Shown here one piece after another: positions 1 to 5,545 of a stretch of 11,735 nt of DNA. A program made the position numbers and the translations under genes. Source of the DNA: a bacterium (lineage in GTDB: Bacteria; 4484-113; JALSIF01); NCBI GenBank assembly GCA_026981635.1, contig JALSIF010000261.1, positions 1-11,735 on the forward strand. Reading direction: 5' to 3'. Every line of letters begins with the position of its first letter. Within the stretch, counting starts at the first letter, position 1. The notes beneath the pieces were generated by a model. The model saw only the letters and a program-made list of their open reading frames with translations. It was not told the DNA's origin and made no database searches.

Positions 1-394
1 TCGGACCGCCCTGCTCATCTCTGTCCCTCCCCTGCGGCTTGACCCCACCCTGAGGCCACCCATTCGGGGAGCAAGGGAGCTGCTACTCAACCAGTCCCAC
101 CACCACCGGGTCGCCACCCCGGAGGAGCTATCCCCTCCCCTGCGCCGGCTAGTGGAGGGAGAGGTGACCGAGCGGGGGCTTAGCCAGGCGGTGCTGGTCG
201 GAGTTGCCGGTCCCCTCTTGCCCTACTCCCTCCACCAGGCCACCCCCACCGCCGACCTGGGCTGGGTGGCGGTGCGCTACCTGTGGGACGCCCCCCAGCC
301 GGTGGGCAGACTGCTGCTCCTCCTGCGGGTGCCGGGGGAGGAGGGGGTCTGGCTGGTGCCGGTGGGACCCTGGTCACAGGGAAGCGGTTCCTAG
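1..394 (+). CDS. Unrecognised protein, C-terminal part (5' end outside window)
   Basis: The frame is open from base 2 to the TAG at 392-394, giving 130 visible residues; the start lies upstream of the window. Almost every codon ends in G or C, as in the neighbouring real genes, which is the main reason to accept it as coding. The visible part is rich in Leu, Pro, Val and Arg. It has a short hydrophobic stretch (about residues 63-74, with VLVGVAGPLLPY) and a second Leu/Val-rich one near residues 107-125. These look more like buried strands of a soluble domain than clear membrane helices. I recognise no family and assign no function. It lies 47 bp upstream of the HIT gene on the same strand, so the two may be cotranscribed. 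Sure that it codes; unsure what for. Confidence 0.6.
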   Translation, partial: RTALLISVPPLRLDPTLRPPIRGARELLLNQSHHHRVATPEELSPPLRRLVEGEVTERGLSQAVLVGVAGPLLPYSLHQATPTADLGWVAVRYLWDAPQPVGRLLLLLRVPGEEGVWLVPVGPWSQGSGS

Positions 395-441
395 GGCGCT
401 ATCATTCAGCCGGAGAGTCCAGCGGCGAGGAGGCAAGCGGC

Positions 442-867
442 GTGAACCAGGAAAAGACCGTCTTCCAGAAGATCATTGACGGGGAGCTGCCCGCCGAGAA
501 GGTGTGGGAGGACGACAGGTGTATCGCCATCCTGGATCTCTTCCCCGCCAACCCGGGTCATGCCCTGGTGATCTCCAAACAGCCCTACCCCGACCTATTC
601 TCCATTGACGAGGAGACCCTCTGCCACTGCCACCGGGTAGCCAAGCGGCTGGCCCGGGCCATCAAGCGGGCCACCGACTGCGAGGGAATAAACATCCTGC
701 AGAACAACGGCTCGGCCAGCGGCCAGATCATCTTCCACTACCACATCCACATCATCCCCCGCTACACCGGCGACGGACTCCAGATCCCCAAATCCGGCCC
801 CAAGGCGGACGAGGACTACATGCGCGAGTGGGGGGAAAAGATCCGCAGTCAGCTCAAGGGTGTCTAG
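442..867 (+). CDS. HIT family (histidine triad) nucleotide-binding protein
   Basis: A 141-residue protein of the HIT superfamily, soluble cytoplasmic enzymes that hydrolyse or transfer nucleotidyl groups from nucleoside phosphoramidates or dinucleotide polyphosphates. The triad HYHIHIIP lies at residues 99-106, the middle His (101) being the expected nucleophile. The preceding NILQNNGSASGQ (about 84-95) and the N-terminal FQKIIDGELPAEKVWED are typical of HINT/Hit-like proteins, and the length fits. I chose GTG 442 because the family homology starts there and GAGGAGG (427-433) lies 8 nt upstream. A longer frame from ATG 283 would add 53 low-complexity Gly/Ala/Pro residues and overlap the previous gene. 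The exact substrate cannot be read from sequence, and no link to N2O reduction is apparent; nosL follows after 48 bp. Confidence 0.92.
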   Translation: MNQEKTVFQKIIDGELPAEKVWEDDRCIAILDLFPANPGHALVISKQPYPDLFSIDEETLCHCHRVAKRLARAIKRATDCEGINILQNNGSASGQIIFHYHIHIIPRYTGDGLQIPKSGPKADEDYMREWGEKIRSQLKGV

Positions 868-915
868 CCCCCACCGCGGATCGGAGGAGTGAGGAAACCA
901 TCAGGGAGGGGAAAT

Positions 916-1509
916 ATGCGGAACCGATGGGTGGTCTTCGGCGCGATCCTTGTTGTACTGCTCACCTCTTCCTGTCCACGCCAGGCGGACAAGGAAACGG
1001 GAGGGCCATCCCCTGCCGCTGAGACGGGCGGGCTGGCGGCGGTAGTGACGGAGGGTAAGTGCCCCGTCTGCGGCATGCCCTACGCTACCGCTTCCACCGA
1101 GGTCCATGCTGGCGGGCGCAAATTTGACAGCTTCCCCTGCTGGGTGGAGTACGCCGACAAGAACGGCCTAGATCCAGCCAAGGGAGAGATCCTTGATTTT
1201 CCCACCCGGGGAGGGGAGCGGAGCTTCGTTCCCCTCATCCAGGCCTTCTATGTGGAGGCGGAGTTTCTGGAAAGCTCCATGCCCCCCTTCCTGGCCGCTT
1301 TCAAGGACCCCACCGAGGCGGAGCGGTTTGCCGCCGAGCAGCAGAGCCAGGTGATCACCTTTGACCAGGCCCTGAAGATCTCCCGCAACTGGTTCAAGAA
1401 ACACGGCTACCGGGGCCACCAGGGCAAGCCGATGGATATGGGTGATATGGAAGGCAAACCCATGAACCACCAAGACGCCGACCAGCAGGGACGAAGCGGA
1501 GACGGATAG
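916..1509 (+). CDS. nosL: NosL, copper-binding accessory lipoprotein for N2O reductase
   Basis: NosL is an exported copper-binding protein that helps supply Cu(I) for assembly of the NosZ CuZ site. The family signature CPVCGM is at residues 49-54, followed by a second conserved-looking Cys (75, FPCWVEY). The N-terminus has a short basic start, a hydrophobic stretch (5-17) and TSSC at 17-20; Cys20 is a plausible lipidation site although position -3 is Thr rather than Leu. The last 35 residues carry His163, His168, Met173, 175, 178 and 183 and His185, including two GKPM repeats, and look like an extra metal-binding tail. ATG 916 was chosen because GGGAGGGG (904-911) precedes it and the signal sequence then starts properly. 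GTG 889 has its GGAGG only 1 nt away. The gene is convergent with nosY instead of following it. Confidence 0.9.
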   Translation: MRNRWVVFGAILVVLLTSSCPRQADKETGGPSPAAETGGLAAVVTEGKCPVCGMPYATASTEVHAGGRKFDSFPCWVEYADKNGLDPAKGEILDFPTRGGERSFVPLIQAFYVEAEFLESSMPPFLAAFKDPTEAERFAAEQQSQVITFDQALKISRNWFKKHGYRGHQGKPMDMGDMEGKPMNHQDADQQGRSGDG

Positions 1510-1526
1510 CTCTACCGGAATCCGTC
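1501..1526. terminator. Small inverted repeat spanning both convergent stop codons (weak terminator candidate)
   Basis: GACGGAT (1501-1507) is matched exactly by ATCCGTC (1520-1526), leaving a 12-nt loop. It covers the last codons and stops of nosL and nosY, whose coding regions end 15 bp apart. A shared bidirectional transcription end would be expected here. The stem is only 7 bp and there is no T-run on either side, so a classical intrinsic terminator is not shown; it may be chance. Confidence 0.25.
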
Positions 1527-2364
1527 AGATCAGGTCGCGCCGGCAAAGCAGGAGGGAACTTGACCCACCGGGCACCAGCGCCCAGAGGACCAGTGCTCCG
1601 GTTAGGGTAGCGATGGCGGTGGAGTAGCCGCCCAGCGCCTCAGCAAGCTTTGCTCCCGCCACCCCGAAGATCTCCTCCCCGCCCAGGGCCATCAGGCTTG
1701 CCACCCTGACCAGGTCAATGGGGTTTAGGAAGATGGAGTACATGAAGAGCTGGTTGGCCTCGCGCTCACTGAGCACCGAACCAAAGCCCAGCACAGCGAG
1801 GTCGTAGAGGGCGACCAGGAAGAACCAGACCAAAACCCCCAGGGCATAGCCCGCCATGGAGCGTCGAGTGACCACCGCGCAGACCATCCCCAGGCCCACG
1901 CTGGCCGCCGCCATGAGCAGGGAAAGGAAGGCAAACAGGATGTAGCCCCCCGCATCGGCTCCCCCCTGGCGCATGGCGATAACCGCCCCGGTGAGGGAGA
2001 AGGCAAACACCATCCCCAGCGCCATGGCCAGACACTGGCCGATGAACTTGGCAAAGATGAGCCGCGGTCGGGAGAGGGGCTGGGAGAAGATGAGCTCCCC
2101 CGCCCGGTCGCGCTGGGTGAGGGAGTGGACCCCGGAGAGCATCCCCATCAGGGGAACCAGGTAGATGACCAGGTTGAGCAGGCTAACCGTGGTGCGGCTA
2201 AACCCCATAAGGCCGGTGCGCTGGCTAACCGAAATGCCGAACCAGGCCACCCCAATGAGCAGGGCGGCAAAGACCAGGGCAAAGCCCATCACCCACTGGT
2301 CGCGAACCATGAGGGTTAGCTCAAACCAGACGATGTCCCTGGTGCGGAGCCGGGGAGACGCCAT
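1525..2364 (-). CDS. nosY: NosY, membrane permease subunit of the NosDFY copper-site maturation system
   Basis: A 279-residue integral membrane protein of the ABC-2 permease type, which partners the ATPase NosF and the periplasmic NosD in maturing the NosZ copper centre. Hydrophobic segments are seen near the N-terminus (VMGFALVFAALLIGVAWFGI), then LLNLVIYLVPLMGMLSG, the FIGQCLAMALGMVFAFSLTG region, ILFAFLSLLMAAASVGLGMV, GYALGVLVWFFLVALYDLAV and a final TLTGALVLWALVP, giving about six membrane spans. The loop LTQRDRAGELIFSQPLSR is typical of NosY/ABC-2 permeases (the region contacting the ATPase). I chose ATG 2364, 4 nt after the nosF stop with GGAG just upstream. A frame extended to 2406 would run back into nosF. 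It is the last gene of the nosZ-B-D-F-Y run. Confidence 0.93.
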   Translation of the reverse strand: MASPRLRTRDIVWFELTLMVRDQWVMGFALVFAALLIGVAWFGISVSQRTGLMGFSRTTVSLLNLVIYLVPLMGMLSGVHSLTQRDRAGELIFSQPLSRPRLIFAKFIGQCLAMALGMVFAFSLTGAVIAMRQGGADAGGYILFAFLSLLMAAASVGLGMVCAVVTRRSMAGYALGVLVWFFLVALYDLAVLGFGSVLSEREANQLFMYSIFLNPIDLVRVASLMALGGEEIFGVAGAKLAEALGGYSTAIATLTGALVLWALVPGGSSSLLLCRRDLI

Positions 2365-2368
2365 CGCC

Positions 2369-3307
2369 TTACTCTCCACTTTGGGCCTCCTCCACCACCT
2401 GGTCAATCAGCTTGAGGTAAAGCTTTTCCAGCCTGCCCGGGATCACCTCCAGGGACCTCACCCGAAGCCCTCGCCGCTCAAGCTCGCTCACCACCCGGGC
2501 GCGGCTCTCCGGGTCGGCCACCACCAGGTAGCCCTTGGCGTTGGGTGAGACTTTGCGTGCCCCCGCCTCACGGGCCACCCGCACCACCTCATCGCCATCC
2601 CCCTCCACCTCAATGCGCAGTTGCTCCATTTCTTCCACCTGCCGGTCAAGCTCCTGCCGGTCAAGATCACCCACCACCTTCCCCCCACAGAGGAAGATGA
2701 TCCGGTCGGTAAAGCCCACCAGCTCATCCAGCAGGTGGGTGGCGATGATGATCCCATGGCGGCCACCGCTTCTGGCGTGGGTCTCCTTGAGGAAGTCAAA
2801 GAAGTCCTTGGCCGAGCGGGGATCAAGCTGGGCGGTAGGCTCATCCAGCAGCAGAAAGTCTGCCTCGGCAAGCAGCGCTATGGCCAGGGTGGTGCGCTGG
2901 GCTAGGCCGCCAGACAGCTCCCGGCAGAGCTTGTCGGCCTGCTCCAGCTCGTATAGCCCCACCGTGCGCAGCACCTCCTCGGTGCGCTCCGGGGGAAGCC
3001 CCCGCAGGCGGCGGTAGAAGTCCACCACCTCCCAGACGCTGAGCTCGGCGGGAAGCTCTGGCCTTTGGGGCAGGTAGCTTATGTGGCGCAGGGCCAGGGA
3101 GGGCCGTTGAAAGGGGTCGTGACCGAATACCCTCACCCTCCCCCGGGTGGGCCGGATCAGGCCGGCACAGAGCTTAAGCAGGGTGGACTTGCCACTTCCG
3201 TTGGGTCCCACCAGGGCCACCACCCGGCCCGGCTCAAGGGAAAGGGTGATCCCCTCCACCGCCACTACCTGCCGGTAGCGCTTGGTGAGCCCCTCAAGCA
3301 CAATCAT
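2369..3307 (-). CDS. nosF: NosF, ABC-type ATPase of the NosDFY complex
   Basis: A 312-residue cytoplasmic ATPase that drives the NosDFY complex needed for CuZ assembly on NosZ. All nucleotide-binding motifs are intact: Walker A GPNGSGKST (34-42), Q-loop Gln81 in YLPQRP, signature LSGGL (131-135), Walker B FLLLDEP (151-157), D-loop around QLDP (160-163) and switch His191 in ATH. After about residue 225 a C-terminal regulatory-type domain of roughly 85 residues follows, as is usual in the NosF/CcmA-like group, so the length is normal. ATG 3307 overlaps the nosD stop as ATGA, and GGAGGAG (3314-3320) provides a ribosome site, so nosD and nosF are translationally coupled. The nosY start follows 4 nt after its stop. 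Confidence 0.95.
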   Translation of the reverse strand: MIVLEGLTKRYRQVVAVEGITLSLEPGRVVALVGPNGSGKSTLLKLCAGLIRPTRGRVRVFGHDPFQRPSLALRHISYLPQRPELPAELSVWEVVDFYRRLRGLPPERTEEVLRTVGLYELEQADKLCRELSGGLAQRTTLAIALLAEADFLLLDEPTAQLDPRSAKDFFDFLKETHARSGGRHGIIIATHLLDELVGFTDRIIFLCGGKVVGDLDRQELDRQVEEMEQLRIEVEGDGDEVVRVAREAGARKVSPNAKGYLVVADPESRARVVSELERRGLRVRSLEVIPGRLEKLYLKLIDQVVEEAQSGE

Positions 3308-4719
3308 CGCTTTCTCCTCCTAAACCGGCCGCCTATTCCCCGCGGCCTGGCCTGCCGTCCCACCAGCAAGGCTAGCAGAATCCCCAGCCCGAGCATCAAC
3401 ACCCCCGCCGCCGGACTGGGTTTGGTCGCCTTGCGCTGGGTCTCCAGCGCTACCCGGGCTACGGAGGTAGGCCGCATGAGGGGGGCAGGGTCCACGGTGG
3501 GCTGGGAAAAGATGATGGGAAAGACCTTCTCCGCACTGGCCAGCGCCTTGGCTCCCAGGCTGAAGAGGTACAGCCGGGCCAGGGGCCTCAGGCGCTGGAG
3601 CTCCTCAAAGGCGCCGCTCAGGTGGTGGGGCACATCTCCCACCCCGTCAAGGTCCAGGTCGTAGCCCAAGTAGTCACTCCAGTAGTTACCCCGTCCTTCC
3701 TTGGCCCAGATCACCCCGTCAATGGGTCCGTCCACCGGCTGGACCGAGGTGTAGTTGCCGATGAAGTCGTTCTCGGTGAAGTAGACCTCACCACCACCGG
3801 TGAAGGCCAGCACTCCGACATCATTTTCAGCAAAGAGGTTCTTTATAAATTCTGAGTCATATACTAGATCAAGCTGTATCCCAATATAGTTTCCGACTAC
3901 AACATTCTTAGATGCCTCAATATTCTTTGTTTTAAGAAGCACTAGTCCACTGGATAGGTACGTATCCCGGTTAAAAAGGATTTGATTCTGATTGAGTTCA
4001 ATATAATCTGAGTACATCATCACTCCACCTACTGTTGATCTATAGATTAGATTTCCCTCAAACTTGTTGTAGTCTGAGTACATGTAGTGGAGTCCATAGC
4101 GCAGGTCGTGAATACGGTTATTAATTGTGGTGATTCTATTGGCATGATCAAAGTATATCCCGTCTCTAACTAGACTAATGTCGTTTCCATGTATCGTCAC
4201 TTCCTCAGTATTCCAGAGGTAGATTCCATTTCCCTTCTCATCATCGGGAAGGCCCTTCTTCCCAACAATTACGTTGCCTAATATCTGATGCCCCTTTCCC
4301 CCCTCCACAAAAATACCGAAGCGGGCCTCAAGCAGGCGGTTGTCTCTGATGGTGATGCGGTCCCCCTTGATATGCACGCAGGAGGCGTTGTGCATGAGGT
4401 CATCTCCCGTACCCACCACGGTAAAGCCGGAAAGTTCAACCCCGTTGGCTAATAGCTCCACCGTGTGGGTAGAGCCACTGTTCTCAATCACTGGCCCGCC
4501 TCGCCCAACCAGCCTGAGGCCGGGGACCTTAACCACCACATGTTCCCGGTAGCGCCCCCCATCCACCACCACCACATCGCCCGGACCGGCCGCCTCCACC
4601 GCCGCCTGAATAGAGGAAAACTCCCCACCCTGCGGGGAAACGAAGATGGTCCTGGCCTGAAGTTGAGCAGGAAAAAGGATTAGGCACAGTGTAGCGGTTC
4701 CAATAACCAATCTTCCCAC
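3304..4719 (-). CDS. nosD: NosD, periplasmic right-handed beta-helix copper-maturation protein
   Basis: A 471-residue exported protein of the carbohydrate-binding/sugar-hydrolase (CASH) beta-helix fold, which works with NosF and NosY on NosZ copper-site assembly. A Sec signal (hydrophobic residues about 4-16, cleavage likely near QLQA/RT) is followed by many short strand repeats of the GNxI, NxI and SDY kind from about residue 90 to 325. The NosD hallmark GNYWSDYLGYDLDLDGVGD lies at about 344-362. Near the C-terminus a hydrophobic segment (AAGVLMLGLGILLALLVG, 437-454) and an Arg/Lys-rich tail suggest a membrane anchor. I prefer GTG 4719, because GGGGAGG (4725-4731) is 5 nt upstream; GTG 4746 would add nine residues but its GGAGGA is about 13 nt away. 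Bases about 3830-4270 are strikingly AT-rich. The stop overlaps the nosF start (ATGA). Confidence 0.93.
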   Translation of the reverse strand: MGRLVIGTATLCLILFPAQLQARTIFVSPQGGEFSSIQAAVEAAGPGDVVVVDGGRYREHVVVKVPGLRLVGRGGPVIENSGSTHTVELLANGVELSGFTVVGTGDDLMHNASCVHIKGDRITIRDNRLLEARFGIFVEGGKGHQILGNVIVGKKGLPDDEKGNGIYLWNTEEVTIHGNDISLVRDGIYFDHANRITTINNRIHDLRYGLHYMYSDYNKFEGNLIYRSTVGGVMMYSDYIELNQNQILFNRDTYLSSGLVLLKTKNIEASKNVVVGNYIGIQLDLVYDSEFIKNLFAENDVGVLAFTGGGEVYFTENDFIGNYTSVQPVDGPIDGVIWAKEGRGNYWSDYLGYDLDLDGVGDVPHHLSGAFEELQRLRPLARLYLFSLGAKALASAEKVFPIIFSQPTVDPAPLMRPTSVARVALETQRKATKPSPAAGVLMLGLGILLALLVGRQARPRGIGGRFRRRKR

Positions 4720-4724
4720 CCTGA

Positions 4725-4731
4725 CCTCCCC
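4725..4731 (-). promoter_or_regulatory. Ribosome binding site deciding the nosD start
   Basis: GGGGAGG on the minus strand, 5 nt before GTG 4719. It favours this start over the in-frame GTG at 4746 and places the short basic n-region directly before the hydrophobic core of the signal peptide. Confidence 0.55.
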
Positions 4732-4775
4732 TCTCCGACTTGGCACCCGTTGCCTGGATTCCTCCTAACTCCTTC

Positions 4776-5450
4776 TCAATTAGGCGGTGCAGCTTGGGTC
4801 TGGGCTGCTCCCTGACGTTGGCGCTTCAGGTAGGCTATGCTCTCGTAGAGGAAGGCGATAAGGATCAGTCCACCAGCAATAAAGAGCATCCAGCTGCCAT
4901 GCCCGGGTACGCTGGTAACGGTGAAGTTGGCGATCTTCTTGGTGCCAAATATGGGTGGCATAAATGGGTCAACTTTGATCGGGGCATCTGGAGCCAGATT
5001 GTGCCCGTAATACCAAAGCTTGTGATAAAAGTCATAAAAGGAGAAGCCTCCGAAGTAGAGCATGATCACCAGCGCATCAATCATGGTCTTAAACTCGCCC
5101 AACACGGCCGCCCTGAGTAGCAGGATGACGATAATGCCAAATCCCAAAGGAAGCCAAAGAAACTCCTTAAAGTCCTCTGCCACGATGGGGTCCATCCCAA
5201 TGTAGTGATTGAGGGCGTTGATCTCACGGATGTCGTCACGGTTGGGGACATCTCCTCCCTCCAGTCGGTTGGCGTAAATGTAGAGCCTAAGCGGAGGATC
5301 CTTGTACATCTGGGCCTCAAACTCCATGAACCAGAGGGGCTTGTTAAAGGCCCCATAGGCGATGAGCACCGCCGCGATTATCAACAGAAGCCTTCCGACC
5401 AGGCCAAAGCTTGAGTGGAGGTATTGGTTGATCCTCTCAAAGAAGCCCAT
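4776..5450 (-). CDS. nosB: NosB-like membrane protein of clade II nos clusters
   Basis: A 224-residue membrane protein of unknown biochemical role. Four membrane spans are visible at about 17-34, 98-116, 122-138 and 186-207. A hydrophilic, probably extracytoplasmic loop (about 38-95) contains the motif LNHYIGMDPI (80-89). The third span is followed by an aromatic- and His-rich stretch (FYDFYHKLWYYGHN, 138-151) and a loop with PGHGSW (182-187). Its place between nosZ and nosD is the known place of nosB in clade II (for example Wolinella-type) clusters, and this is the basis for the symbol; I cannot align it here. The His, Met and Tyr residues outside the membrane could bind metal, which is speculation. 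ATG 5450 has GGGGAG about 9 nt upstream. Its stop precedes the nosD start by 56 bp. Confidence 0.7.
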   Translation of the reverse strand: MGFFERINQYLHSSFGLVGRLLLIIAAVLIAYGAFNKPLWFMEFEAQMYKDPPLRLYIYANRLEGGDVPNRDDIREINALNHYIGMDPIVAEDFKEFLWLPLGFGIIVILLLRAAVLGEFKTMIDALVIMLYFGGFSFYDFYHKLWYYGHNLAPDAPIKVDPFMPPIFGTKKIANFTVTSVPGHGSWMLFIAGGLILIAFLYESIAYLKRQRQGAAQTQAAPPN

Positions 5451-5490
5451 CTCTATTTACTCCCCATATCCAAAATCAGCCTCTCCTGGA

Positions 5491-5527
5491 TGGGGGGCGG
5501 CGATCCTTTAACGACCGCCGCCCCCCA
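5491..5527 (-). repeat. 12-bp perfect GC hairpin between nosZ and nosB
   Basis: TGGGGGGCGGCG (5491-5502) and CGCCGCCCCCCA (5516-5527) form a perfect 12-bp stem with a 13-nt loop, starting 18 bp after the nosZ stop. No T-run follows on either strand, so it does not look like an intrinsic terminator. A likely role is protection of the nosZ mRNA 3' end or partial attenuation, which would give more NosZ than NosB, D, F and Y. The role is inferred; the structure is directly visible. Confidence 0.75.
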
Positions 5528-5545
5528 CGGAGACGGAGAACCGAG

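Noticed and set aside
283-441. N-terminal extension of the HIT protein from ATG 283
   Set aside because: The added 53 residues are Gly/Ala/Pro-rich and unlike any HIT protein, they overlap the upstream gene by 112 bp, and GAGGAGG stands at a proper distance from GTG 442.
889-915. GTG 889 as the nosL start
   Set aside because: Its GGAGG is only 1 nt upstream, and the extra nine residues would precede the signal sequence. ATG 916 has GGGAGGGG in front of it.
2365-2406. nosY extended upstream to 2406
   Set aside because: It would lie inside the end of nosF, and the ATG 2364 placed 4 nt after the nosF stop with GGAG before it fits the family N-terminus.
2535-3664. Long plus-strand frames opposite nosF and the nosD 3' end
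   Set aside because: They are Ser/Arg/Pro-rich antisense frames of high-GC genes, with no ribosome sites or recognisable domains.
5491-5527. Hairpin after nosZ as a rho-independent terminator
   Set aside because: Neither strand has a T-run after the stem, and nosB-D-F-Y have no evident promoter of their own.
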